This document shows positions 8,157 through 16,631 of a stretch of DNA of 64,000 nt, one piece after another. The first letter of the stretch is position 1; every line of letters starts with the position of its first letter. The position numbers and the translations under genes are program-made. Origin of the DNA: HGM10836 sp964430375 (GTDB taxonomy: Bacteria; Bacillota_I; Bacilli_A; RF39; UBA660); assembly GCA_964430375.1 (NCBI GenBank), contig CAYSEZ010000001.1:1-64000 (forward strand), written 5' to 3'. Below the pieces are notes generated by a model. It was not told the DNA's origin. It saw only the letters and a list, made by a program, of their open reading frames with translations, and did no database searches.

Positions 8157-10141
8157 TTTTCCACCTCATATTTTTCATTAGATAATTTTTTACCAAAATA
8201 ATTATATATAATTACATTATTAGAAATATTTAGTTTTTGTTCTGCGACTAATTTATTATTTTCTATATATGATTCTGTTAATGGAGTATCTGTTAGTACT
8301 TTATATTCATTTTTTGAATCATTATAGTAAACATAATTAGTTAGGAAATTACCGTTAGGGAATACTACTATGTTATCATTTTGTTTATTAAATATATCAG
8401 ATCCTACTGCATAATTTGTTTCTATTCCTAACATATTACCAAGTGTAGGAAGAACGTCATACATTCCCATTGCAGTACTAACAGTAGTATTTACTTTACT
8501 ATCTTTACTCCATATAATAAATGGTACACTTCTATTTAATTCATTTTCATAGTAATCATAATCTATATAATTATCATCTAATTTAGTTTTAATTATATCA
8601 CTACTTTCATCATAATTAAAGTATTCTTCCCATAAATTAGAATTAATTCTTGCATCATGATCTCCATATATAACAATAATTGTATTATCTAGTAATCCAT
8701 TTTTATCTAATTCATCAATTAAAAGTCCTATTTGACTATCTGCATAATTTACTGATACAAAGTAATCTCCTAGTTTTGTGTCTTTTAAAAATTCATAACC
8801 ACTTTCTCCATATAAATCTTCAAAAGATGTAAAGTGTTCATCATAACTAAATGGTGTATGGTTACTTAATGTAATCATTGTACCATAGAATTTATCATAA
8901 GTATTTGCTATTTCTTTTATGTACTCTACTGACTGAAGCATAAATGATTTATCAGAAAGTCCAAAACCAATTGTTTCATCTATATCATAAGAAGCTTTTT
9001 CATAAAAATAATCATAACCTAAACTATTATACATTAAATTCCTATTCCAAAAATCTCCATTATTGGCGTGCATAGAAAATGTATAATATCCTTTTTCTTT
9101 TAAAAGTGAATACATAGTTATGTAACTACTATTATAATAGTTATTAAATACTGTACCTATTTTAACAGGAAGTAGTGATGTTGCATAAGTAAATTCTGTA
9201 TCACTACTAGTACCAAAACTTACTTGTGAATAAAAGTTATCAAAATATATTCCTTCTTTTGCTAGTTTGTTTAAGTTTGGAGATATTTCTACTCCATTAA
9301 TTTTTCTATTAATTACTACATTTTGCATACTTTCTGCGTGTATTGCAATAACGTTTTTACCTTCAAAAATATTACTCATTTCATTTTTGTTTTCTTTATC
9401 TTTGTTATCATAATATTCATTTATTTCTTTATATGCTTTATCTGTACCAAATAAAGTAACTGTTTTAGATTCAATACTTTTTACTACATCATTTACTTGA
9501 TATAAATAAACACCAAACCTAGTAACAGAATATTCTCTATTCCATTGTGTATAAAATCTACTGTAGTCTACTCCTTTTAAAGTACATATAAATATAATAA
9601 ATAGTATTAATACATAGTAATATATTGTTTTATATATAGTTTTCTTTTTATAAGATTTATTATTACTTTTATGTTTTTTATTCATAAAATATAGAAATAT
9701 AGGAAACCATATAAATATAAAATACTTAATATTAAGTAAATTACCTAGTACATTAGCATCTCCTGTTTCATGGTTAGTAATTATAAATGATATAAATGTA
9801 ATTGATATAAAACTACTGTAATAACTATAATAAACTATATTAGATATACATATAATTACAGAAAGTATTGACATAATATATAAGTAAATAATACCTTTTT
9901 CTTTTTTAAATGAAAAGTAAAATGAAGCAAATATTATAGATATAAATAAATCTGCTAGAAAAGGAGTAATTGCATAGAAATTACCTACTGTAAAAGTTCT
10001 AAGTAATATACCATTAATAAGTGATCCTAGTATGTAATAAAATACTATTTTGTTTTCTTTATATATAGTTTTTAATTTAGAAAAGTTATCTAAAAATTTA
10101 GTTTTTGTATTTTTATATAATTTTTTTATTTTTTGTTTCAT
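8153..10141 (-). CDS. LTA-synthase-family sulfatase (glycerolphosphate transferase-like)
   Basis: A 662-residue protein with about five N-terminal membrane segments (about 32-190) and an outer sulfatase-fold domain. By analogy with staphylococcal LtaS it would polymerise glycerol-phosphate from phosphatidylglycerol onto a glycolipid. Visible active-site equivalents are E270, W365, R367, H428, D494 and H495, spaced as in LtaS. The nucleophile region reads GTSSDTEF, which puts Ser312 where LtaS has Thr300. The gene precedes the 209-residue anchored protein (ATGA overlap) and follows yihY by 9 bases. The glycosyltransferase at 28236 could supply the lipid anchor. Confidence 0.9.
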   Translation of the reverse strand: MKQKIKKLYKNTKTKFLDNFSKLKTIYKENKIVFYYILGSLINGILLRTFTVGNFYAITPFLADLFISIIFASFYFSFKKEKGIIYLYIMSILSVIICISNIVYYSYYSSFISITFISFIITNHETGDANVLGNLLNIKYFIFIWFPIFLYFMNKKHKSNNKSYKKKTIYKTIYYYVLILFIIFICTLKGVDYSRFYTQWNREYSVTRFGVYLYQVNDVVKSIESKTVTLFGTDKAYKEINEYYDNKDKENKNEMSNIFEGKNVIAIHAESMQNVVINRKINGVEISPNLNKLAKEGIYFDNFYSQVSFGTSSDTEFTYATSLLPVKIGTVFNNYYNSSYITMYSLLKEKGYYTFSMHANNGDFWNRNLMYNSLGYDYFYEKASYDIDETIGFGLSDKSFMLQSVEYIKEIANTYDKFYGTMITLSNHTPFSYDEHFTSFEDLYGESGYEFLKDTKLGDYFVSVNYADSQIGLLIDELDKNGLLDNTIIVIYGDHDARINSNLWEEYFNYDESSDIIKTKLDDNYIDYDYYENELNRSVPFIIWSKDSKVNTTVSTAMGMYDVLPTLGNMLGIETNYAVGSDIFNKQNDNIVVFPNGNFLTNYVYYNDSKNEYKVLTDTPLTESYIENNKLVAEQKLNISNNVIIYNYFGKKLSNEKYEVEK

Positions 10142-10150
10142 AAATACTCC

Positions 10151-10933
10151 TTAATCATTTTGATATTTATTTATATTAATAGCCATACCTAGTACAAATA
10201 AATATGATAGAAAATATATCCAAGTAAGTAATATTAATATATTAGCAAAGTTACCATATAATACATCATATTTAGCAATATTTGTAATATAAAAAGCAAA
10301 AAGTTCTGTTACTATTATCCAACTAAAAGTAGTAAAAAGTGCTCCAAGAGTGGTATTACTACTTTTTATTTTTTTATTTGGAGATATTGTATATAATAGT
10401 TTTATATTAATAAATATATAAATAAATGAAAGTGCCCATTTAATTAATTTATATAAGAAATTAGATATATAAACTTTTCCAAATATATATTTTACTAATA
10501 AGTCTCCAAAGACTGGGATTGCTATCATAAATATCATAAGTAATATGATAATAAATATCATTACTACTGATTTAACTCTAGAGCTTATAAAATTAGGTTG
10601 TTCTATGTTATATAAAGCATTTGATGCATATATTATTGCAACTGGTCCATTTAAAGCAAGCATAATATAAAATACTATTAATATTCCAAGAGCACTATAA
10701 TCTATGTTAATTAATTCTCTAATTATATCTCCGAAAACTACTGGTAAATTGTTTTCTATAATACTTAATAAATCAAAGTTTTTTATTACTAAACCCGCTA
10801 CAAAGGAAAGTAATAGAAGTATTGGGACAAATGACATAAGTAAATTAAATGCAATTTGTCCCGGTAATATTTTAAGTTCTGGTTTATTTAGTATTAAAAG
10901 TAATTTATTAAATGTTTTTTTTATTTTTTTCAT
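10151..10933 (-). CDS. YihY/BrkB family inner-membrane protein
   Basis: A 260-residue polytopic membrane protein (about six helices) with the family-typical start KILPGQIAFNLLMSFVPILL and the later ALNGPVAIIYASNALYNIE. The family was once mislabelled as ribonuclease BN; its true role is unclear, possibly in envelope transport. The start overlaps the stop of the GGDEF-like gene by one base (TAATG). Family assignment is good, function is not known. Confidence 0.9.
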   Translation of the reverse strand: MKKIKKTFNKLLLILNKPELKILPGQIAFNLLMSFVPILLLLSFVAGLVIKNFDLLSIIENNLPVVFGDIIRELINIDYSALGILIVFYIMLALNGPVAIIYASNALYNIEQPNFISSRVKSVVMIFIIILLMIFMIAIPVFGDLLVKYIFGKVYISNFLYKLIKWALSFIYIFINIKLLYTISPNKKIKSSNTTLGALFTTFSWIIVTELFAFYITNIAKYDVLYGNFANILILLTWIYFLSYLFVLGMAININKYQND

Positions 10934-12978
10934 TATTTGTAATTTAACTCTTTATTAGTTTTCATTTCTATTGTAGCATCATTTATAGCGTCTTCTATGG
11001 TATTCATTTCATCTTCTATAGTGCTATAACCTATCGCAGCACCAAAGTTATAAGGTAGTTTTTCTAATTCTTTTTCAAGTTTTGAAATATAAGCATTTAT
11101 TTGTGTTTTTGTATAACCTATTAAATAGATTAAAAATTCATTACCATCTGTTCTAATTATTTCACTTCTTTCTAGTTGAGTATTAATTAGTATTGCCGCA
11201 GCTTTTTTAATTAGTAAATCTCCTTCATTATAACCATAGTTATCATTAATATATTTTAAGTTATTTAAGTCAATTACTATTATTGATTTAGGATATATTT
11301 TAGAGTCATCCCATTTATTAATATTAGCATTTAAGTAATTTCTATTTTTTAAAGATGTTAACATATCATTATATTTTAAAATATTTTCTTTTTTTACTAG
11401 TTTTATACTTTTTTTACTCTTTGATAATAATACTATTATAAATAATAAGAATATAGGTATTAATATTATACAAAGTATTATTACATAAATAGATTTAAAA
11501 TTACTTTCATTATTTATTGTAGAGTAATAATTGTTAATACTTCTGTTTTTAATATCATAATAGTCAGTATTATTTAATACAAAGTTAATAAGTTTATATA
11601 ATACATTATTACTATTTTGAACATAGTAATATGAACTATTATTATAATTATCCATAAATAATAAATTATATGATGATAAGTTGTTTTTATTTGCTATATA
11701 ATCATATTCATCAAGTACTAAAATATTATCATTATCAAGTTTTATATTTAGGTTATCAACTTGTTTTATTAAAGCATTATAATTATCATTTAAATAATTA
11801 TATAAATTAGTATTTTGATATAAAATTATATCTCTATTAACTAAACCTGTTTTATCAGTAATTATTTGATTACTTTTAGATAATGCAACTAGTTTAGAAT
11901 CAAATGCAGAAACTGTTTTATAACCACTTTCATTAGTATAATCAAAGTTAATAAATGCAATATCCACTACTCCTTGTTTAATTGCATTAACAAGTTTATC
12001 AGTGGTATCATAACTAATAAAATCAAATTCCATATTAGCCATATTACTAATAACATTTATATATTCTCCTGCTAAACCATATAATTTGCCATTTTCTAAT
12101 ATGTTATATGAACCATTGTTAACAAAACCATAAGTAAATGTACGACTAGATAAATTAGATTTATCTACATCTGTAATTAGTTTGTTACTAATATATAAAT
12201 TCATTAAATTTTTTTCATATGAAGATTCATAATTTATATTTTTCCAATCTTCTAAATATTTAATTAGTATATCATTTAATTTATCAGTTTTACCTAATCT
12301 TAATACTATTTTATTAGATAAATTATTAAAGTCATATTTTATATATAAACTATTTTCTAACACTTCATCAAACATTACATATCTAGGTCCTATAATATAG
12401 TTTACTTCACCATTATTTAATGCATTAATAAGTTCTTCTACTGTATCATAAGATTTAACTTCAGTACTAGAGTTATAATCAGTAAATTTTATATCTTTAT
12501 CATTATCAAGAATACCCACTACTGGGGCATTTAGTTCTTCAAAACCTACGATAAATCCTTCGTTTTTGCCTACTAAAACATAAGAATCTTCCATAATTAG
12601 TAAATCTTTATCAGTTAATTTATCTGTATTTTTTAATATTAAAATGGATAAATCAGTGGTCTCATTACTAATTGGATATTCATAAGATTTTTTATTAAAT
12701 GTAAGACCAGTTGTTTCAACTCTTTCTAAAAAATCAAATAATACTCCACTACCGTTTTCTCCAATAAAACTTAGATTATTAGGAACATTAATATCTATTA
12801 ATGTAGTTTTGTTATTTTCTATCCATTGTTTTTCTAGTAATGTAAGTTTGCTTTCCTCATCTTCTGCATTAAGTAAGAAAAATAAACTTAATAAAAGTGC
12901 TAAAACCACTAATATAATAGTAACTATTTTCCATATTTTAAAGTTTTTTTTATTATTGTTTTTTCTATCTTTTTTCAT
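10933..12978 (-). CDS. Sensor protein: two binding-protein-like domains plus degenerate GGDEF
   Basis: A 681-residue protein. One helix (about 15-37) leads to an outer region of two regions resembling type 3 solute-binding domains (about 45-250, and about 278-495 with NGKLYGLAGEYINVISNM and GVVDIAFINFDY). A second helix (about 508-532) is followed by a cytoplasmic GGDEF-type domain (DMLTSLKNRNYLN, VIDLNNLKYINDNYG). The signature is DGNEF (611-615) rather than GGDEF, and there is no RxxD inhibitory site five residues upstream, so cyclic-di-GMP synthesis is doubtful. It could instead be a receptor or a divergent cyclase. It lies upstream of yihY in the same unit. Confidence 0.87.
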   Translation of the reverse strand: MKKDRKNNNKKNFKIWKIVTIILVVLALLLSLFFLLNAEDEESKLTLLEKQWIENNKTTLIDINVPNNLSFIGENGSGVLFDFLERVETTGLTFNKKSYEYPISNETTDLSILILKNTDKLTDKDLLIMEDSYVLVGKNEGFIVGFEELNAPVVGILDNDKDIKFTDYNSSTEVKSYDTVEELINALNNGEVNYIIGPRYVMFDEVLENSLYIKYDFNNLSNKIVLRLGKTDKLNDILIKYLEDWKNINYESSYEKNLMNLYISNKLITDVDKSNLSSRTFTYGFVNNGSYNILENGKLYGLAGEYINVISNMANMEFDFISYDTTDKLVNAIKQGVVDIAFINFDYTNESGYKTVSAFDSKLVALSKSNQIITDKTGLVNRDIILYQNTNLYNYLNDNYNALIKQVDNLNIKLDNDNILVLDEYDYIANKNNLSSYNLLFMDNYNNSSYYYVQNSNNVLYKLINFVLNNTDYYDIKNRSINNYYSTINNESNFKSIYVIILCIILIPIFLLFIIVLLSKSKKSIKLVKKENILKYNDMLTSLKNRNYLNANINKWDDSKIYPKSIIVIDLNNLKYINDNYGYNEGDLLIKKAAAILINTQLERSEIIRTDGNEFLIYLIGYTKTQINAYISKLEKELEKLPYNFGAAIGYSTIEDEMNTIEDAINDATIEMKTNKELNYK

Positions 12979-12986
12979 ATTCCACC

Positions 12987-13433
12987 TTAAAATGTAAATT
13001 CTTCCTTATTCTTATTTTTATAACCTATAATACTAAAACTTTCATCTTCACTAGTTAAGAAAAGTTCTATATCATAATAACTTAATTGCTCTTCAGTAAA
13101 ATATTCCGCTATAGTAGAAGTGATCTTTTTAGCATCTTTTTCACTAACTCCTTCTTTTATAGTTAAAATAACATTAACTATTCTACCATTAGTATAACTA
13201 TTAGACTTAATAACAAAGCTTTCATTTACTATCTCTTCATCTAGTTCTTTTAATTGTTTTTCAGTTACTTTTACATCTTCTATACCGTCTAATCTATTTC
13301 CATATACAGGTGTTCCACTATTGGGAATAAGAACTTTATATACACCATAGCCTAAAAATATAAGTAATATAAAAATAATAATAGCTAATGTAGTATACTT
13401 ATTCTTTTTAAAATCTTTTAATAATTTATTCAT
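12987..13433 (-). CDS. Small membrane-anchored protein of unknown function
   Basis: Not recognised. A 148-residue protein: basic N terminus, one membrane helix (about 17-34) and an outer alpha/beta-looking domain of about 110 residues without Cys. It is probably the first gene of the run leading through the GGDEF-like protein, yihY and the LTA-synthase-like enzyme (8-base gap to the next gene). No catalytic motif seen. Confidence 0.83.
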   Translation of the reverse strand: MNKLLKDFKKNKYTTLAIIIFILLIFLGYGVYKVLIPNSGTPVYGNRLDGIEDVKVTEKQLKELDEEIVNESFVIKSNSYTNGRIVNVILTIKEGVSEKDAKKITSTIAEYFTEEQLSYYDIELFLTSEDESFSIIGYKNKNKEEFTF

Positions 13434-13528
13434 TTAATCAACTCCTTATTATTATCTATAATTAAAATTATTATAGCATATAATATAAAAAATTTAAAGT
13501 GTTCTAAACTTAGTATATTAAAATAATA

Positions 13529-13605
13529 TGGCGTCCCCGATTGGAATCGAACCAACGACCTATTGCTTAGGAGGCAATCGCTCTATCCTACTGAGCTACG
13601 AGGAC
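13529..13605 (-). tRNA. tRNA-Arg (anticodon CCT)
   Basis: The minus strand folds into a 77-base cloverleaf. The acceptor arms are GTCCTCG and CGGGGAC with one G-U pair. The D arm contains AGCTCAGTAGGATAGAGC. The anticodon stem is ATTGC/GCAAT with loop CTCCTAA (anticodon CCT, reading AGG). The T arm contains GGTTCGATTCC. CCA is encoded in the DNA. Confidence 0.97.
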
Positions 13606-13613
13606 CCAATAAT

Positions 13614-13642
13614 ATTGTATCAAAATTCTGATAAAATGTCAT
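13614..13642 (-). promoter_or_regulatory. Promoter of the tRNA-Arg gene
   Basis: On the minus strand ATGACA (13637-13642), a 17-base spacer and TACAAT (13614-13619), ending 8 bases before the tRNA 5' end. This spacing fits a stand-alone tRNA transcription unit. Confidence 0.58.
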
Positions 13643-13661
13643 TAGTTTACAAAAAATAATA

Positions 13662-13702
13662 AAAAAAATACATCGACTCTTTTTATTCGTGTATTTTTTT
13701 AA
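13662..13702 (-). terminator. Terminator of the mini-collagen gene
   Basis: On the minus strand AAAAAATACACGA and TCGATGTATTTTTT form a long A/T-rich hairpin with one bulge, running into a T tract. It overlaps the last codons of the gene. Confidence 0.55.
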
Positions 13703-14216
13703 TATATAAGTTTATATCACTAAATCCAACATTTGAAGTATTTAAATCACCAGATATATAACTTTTAATCTCTATAATTGTAGGTTCTTCAAATCTAAAT
13801 AAAATACTTCGAGAAAAATATAACTTAGGTACATTACCTGCATCAAGTACAAAAGATAAACCCTTTATTTCAGCATTATCTATAGTTTGAACCGATATAC
13901 TTCCTCCGTGATCACTATCAATATTTTCAATTAAACCCGATAAAGAGATTTCATAAAGTCCTTTTTCTAGTTCTACATTGTTATCATAAATACTAAAATA
14001 ATTAGATGGATTAGGTACAAGCCAAGGAGTATCAAATGTTAATTTTGAAGAAGTGTTTTCATCTTTAAAAGTAGTAAAAAATATACCCTCATTTGAAGAT
14101 GGAATTAAAGGACCCGGATCTCCCTTTTCTCCTTTTTTTAAAGTAAAATTACCTATACCTAATTTTATTAATTTTTTTCTTAATTCATTTAACTCACAAA
14201 ATTCATCATTATACAT
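13683..14216 (-). CDS. Mini-collagen/jelly-roll protein, BclA-like
   Basis: A 177-residue protein. After a 27-residue head it has only three Gly-X-Y triplets (GEKGDPGPL), then about 135 residues that look like the C1q/TNF-type jelly roll found at the tip of exosporium collagen-like proteins. There is no signal peptide or membrane anchor. The start has a strong GGAGG and a clear promoter (14233-14261), and a terminator follows, so it is a monocistronic unit. In larger relatives the domain trimerises; here the stalk is almost absent. Surface role is inference. Confidence 0.8.
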   Translation of the reverse strand: MYNDEFCELNELRKKLIKLGIGNFTLKKGEKGDPGPLIPSSNEGIFFTTFKDENTSSKLTFDTPWLVPNPSNYFSIYDNNVELEKGLYEISLSGLIENIDSDHGGSISVQTIDNAEIKGLSFVLDAGNVPKLYFSRSILFRFEEPTIIEIKSYISGDLNTSNVGFSDINLYIKKIHE

Positions 14217-14232
14217 AAATTGCCTCCGTTAT

Positions 14233-14261
14233 ATTATATGAAAAAAATAATATATTGTCAG
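14233..14261 (-). promoter_or_regulatory. Promoter of the mini-collagen gene
   Basis: On the minus strand CTGACA (14256-14261), a 17-base spacer and TATAAT (14233-14238), followed by a GGAGG ribosome binding site at 14223-14227. Confidence 0.62.
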
Positions 14262-14265
14262 TATA

Positions 14266-16071
14266 TTATTTAATTTTTTTATAAGTGTCTATATTTAAAA
14301 AACTAGAACTATAGTTATCTATATAACTATCTCCTGCTAGATCTATTGTTTCTTTTTTAGAACTATATTTACTTGAATTAATTAATACAATAGGTAAATC
14401 ATATTTTTTACTAAATTCTAAATCACCGATCTTTATTTCATCAAAACATACAATATAACTAGGGAATAATATATTATTATCATCGTAATCTTTATTTTTA
14501 ATTAATATTTCATTATAACCTTTAGTTCTTTTTACTAATTCTTCACTTGTAAACAATCTTTGAACTCTATTGCTACTATTTAATCCTTCAGAAAATGAAT
14601 CAGATTCATATAAATGAACAATATTATCTATATCAGGATCAAATCCTAATATAATATTTTCTTCTTTATTTCTAAAAGTAGTAAGATTATCATTACTTAT
14701 CAAAGTAAAACTTAGTGTTTTTTGTTTTGGATTCCAATCTCTATCAATAGGTTTATTTCTCTTAAAAAGTGTATGATTAATCAAAGCATAAAATTTTTCT
14801 CCTTCTAATTCATATACTCTACTTTCATATTTATTGCTTTGTTTAAGTTTGTTAAAGTCTATTAAATTACTTTTAATTTGGTTATATGAATGATTTCTAA
14901 TGCGTCTAAAATCATCATAGAATATAGAGGTGTAATCTTTACCATTATTTAAACTATTAAATAATTCAATTCTTTCTTCATTAGATAAATTATAATAATT
15001 AATTAATTTATTATATATATTTAAATTCTCTTTATCTATTAGATTTTCCTCTACAAGAGATAAATAATTAAGTATGGAATAAACATTTTTTAAAAAGTTA
15101 TAAGTAATATCATTAAAATACATATCAATAGTTATTTCTAAACTTTCTTTAATTGATAGTTGTTGTAAATACTTTAAAATATCATCTTTATTTTTAAATT
15201 TATCTATTTCTTTTAAATAAAAGCTATTTTCTTTTATTATATCTGTATAATCCAAATTATTTATTATTTTATTGTATAGTGTATTATAATTAGGTAATAA
15301 ACCATTATTTATATTATTAAATATATTTATATATTTTTTCTTTCTAAGAGATTCTACTTCATTTTTAAAATAAATATTAGAGATATTTTCTATATAGTTT
15401 CTATATTTATTAACATCATTAATTTCTAAATATTTTGAGATTAATTTATTATTATATAAATGATTAGGTATTTTTATATCTTTTTTAATATAATATTCAT
15501 TTATAATATCAATATCAGTATTTAAAAACATATTTGAAAAATAAGGTTCATTTAGAAGCATTTCTATTACTTTAGAATCTAATAAGTATAAAAAGTTTGT
15601 TTTTATATTTTGATTAATTAATGTATTTAGATTATCTCTATTAGATAGTAATTCGTATTGAATATTAGAATTTAAATTAGATAAACAAGTTACATAGTTA
15701 TTATTTTTAACTATTAATGATAATAATGCATTAGCAAAGTTAATATCTAAGCATTCAAAATTATCAAAGTTTTCTACTACATATGAAAGTATTTTATCTT
15801 TTGTTAAAAACTTAGAACAACATTTGTTTTCAAGCATTACATCTATTATAAGGTATGTTCTTTCATTGTTATTAATAATTAGATCTATTAAATCATTATC
15901 TAATAAGTAATCTACATCATCATAAGTTAATGATTTAATTATGGATGTAAATGTATTAAAGTTTCCTTCTTTTAATAATTGTTTTCTTATTTTTTTATCT
16001 TTTAGTAATTTTTGTTTTGTTTTAATATCACTATTTATTATATTATTATATAAATCTTTTTTTTGAAACAT
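14266..16071 (-). CDS. Large protein of unknown function (601 residues)
   Basis: Not recognised. It is Asn/Leu/Ile-rich and soluble-looking, with no signal peptide. Residues about 1-400 are a chain of short helices of roughly 25-35 residues, suggesting a helical-repeat scaffold. The last about 180 residues look like a separate alpha/beta domain, with conserved-looking segments RVQRLFTSEELVKRTKGYNE, PSYIVCFDEIKIGDLEFSKK and DLPIVLINSSKYSSKK. It starts 9 bases after the stop of fau, so the two are probably co-transcribed. An enzyme or binding role for the C-terminal domain is possible but cannot be named. Confidence 0.85.
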   Translation of the reverse strand: MFQKKDLYNNIINSDIKTKQKLLKDKKIRKQLLKEGNFNTFTSIIKSLTYDDVDYLLDNDLIDLIINNNERTYLIIDVMLENKCCSKFLTKDKILSYVVENFDNFECLDINFANALLSLIVKNNNYVTCLSNLNSNIQYELLSNRDNLNTLINQNIKTNFLYLLDSKVIEMLLNEPYFSNMFLNTDIDIINEYYIKKDIKIPNHLYNNKLISKYLEINDVNKYRNYIENISNIYFKNEVESLRKKKYINIFNNINNGLLPNYNTLYNKIINNLDYTDIIKENSFYLKEIDKFKNKDDILKYLQQLSIKESLEITIDMYFNDITYNFLKNVYSILNYLSLVEENLIDKENLNIYNKLINYYNLSNEERIELFNSLNNGKDYTSIFYDDFRRIRNHSYNQIKSNLIDFNKLKQSNKYESRVYELEGEKFYALINHTLFKRNKPIDRDWNPKQKTLSFTLISNDNLTTFRNKEENIILGFDPDIDNIVHLYESDSFSEGLNSSNRVQRLFTSEELVKRTKGYNEILIKNKDYDDNNILFPSYIVCFDEIKIGDLEFSKKYDLPIVLINSSKYSSKKETIDLAGDSYIDNYSSSFLNIDTYKKIK

Positions 16072-16080
16072 ATTTCCTCC

Positions 16081-16599
16081 TTAAATATATATAATTTCCT
16101 CTACTTGTTTTTGATATTTATCTATAGGGATACTATCTATTAAGCATTGTTTATAACATAAACCAATAGAATATACTTTATTTTTAGTAAAGAATTTATC
16201 ATAATAACCTTTACCATATCCTATTCTATATTTATCTTTAGAAAAACATATACCAGGAGTTATACAAATACATTCTTTAAAATTAGTTATTTTTTTATTA
16301 GTAGTAGGTTCTAAAATATTATATTTACCTATTTTTAAATCAGAGAGGCTTTCTATTATATAAAAATTAATTATATTATTTTCTACTTTAGGAGTAGCAA
16401 TTATTTTTTTATTTAAAAAATATTTAATAAGTAATATAGTATCTATTTCTTCTTTGGTACTTACATAAGTAAGTATTATTTTACTTTTTATTACTTTTTT
16501 ATTAGTAATTAGTTTTAGAAAGATAATAAAATCTTTTAGTTTTTTTAAAGTTATATTTTTTCTAATATTTCTATATTTATTTCTTAATTCTTGTTTCAT
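16081..16599 (-). CDS. fau: 5-formyltetrahydrofolate cyclo-ligase
   Basis: Converts 5-formyl-THF to 5,10-methenyl-THF with ATP, in one-carbon metabolism in the cytoplasm. The 172-residue length fits the family. Diagnostic segments are TYVSTKEEIDT, the substrate loop ITPGICFSKDKYRIGYGKG and the following YYDKFF. The usual PxxAxD-like substitutions fall within normal family variation. It follows ftsZ after a terminator and precedes the 601-residue unknown gene by 9 bases. Confidence 0.93.
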   Translation of the reverse strand: MKQELRNKYRNIRKNITLKKLKDFIIFLKLITNKKVIKSKIILTYVSTKEEIDTILLIKYFLNKKIIATPKVENNIINFYIIESLSDLKIGKYNILEPTTNKKITNFKECICITPGICFSKDKYRIGYGKGYYDKFFTKNKVYSIGLCYKQCLIDSIPIDKYQKQVEEIIYI

Positions 16600-16610
16600 A
16601 GTTCTCCTAG

Positions 16611-16631
16611 AAAAAAAAGGCTAGTGCCTTT
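16611..16631 (-). terminator. Terminator of ftsA-ftsZ
   Basis: On the minus strand AAAGGC, loop ACTA, GCCTTT, then eight T. It overlaps the ftsZ stop codon and separates ftsZ from fau. Confidence 0.68.
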
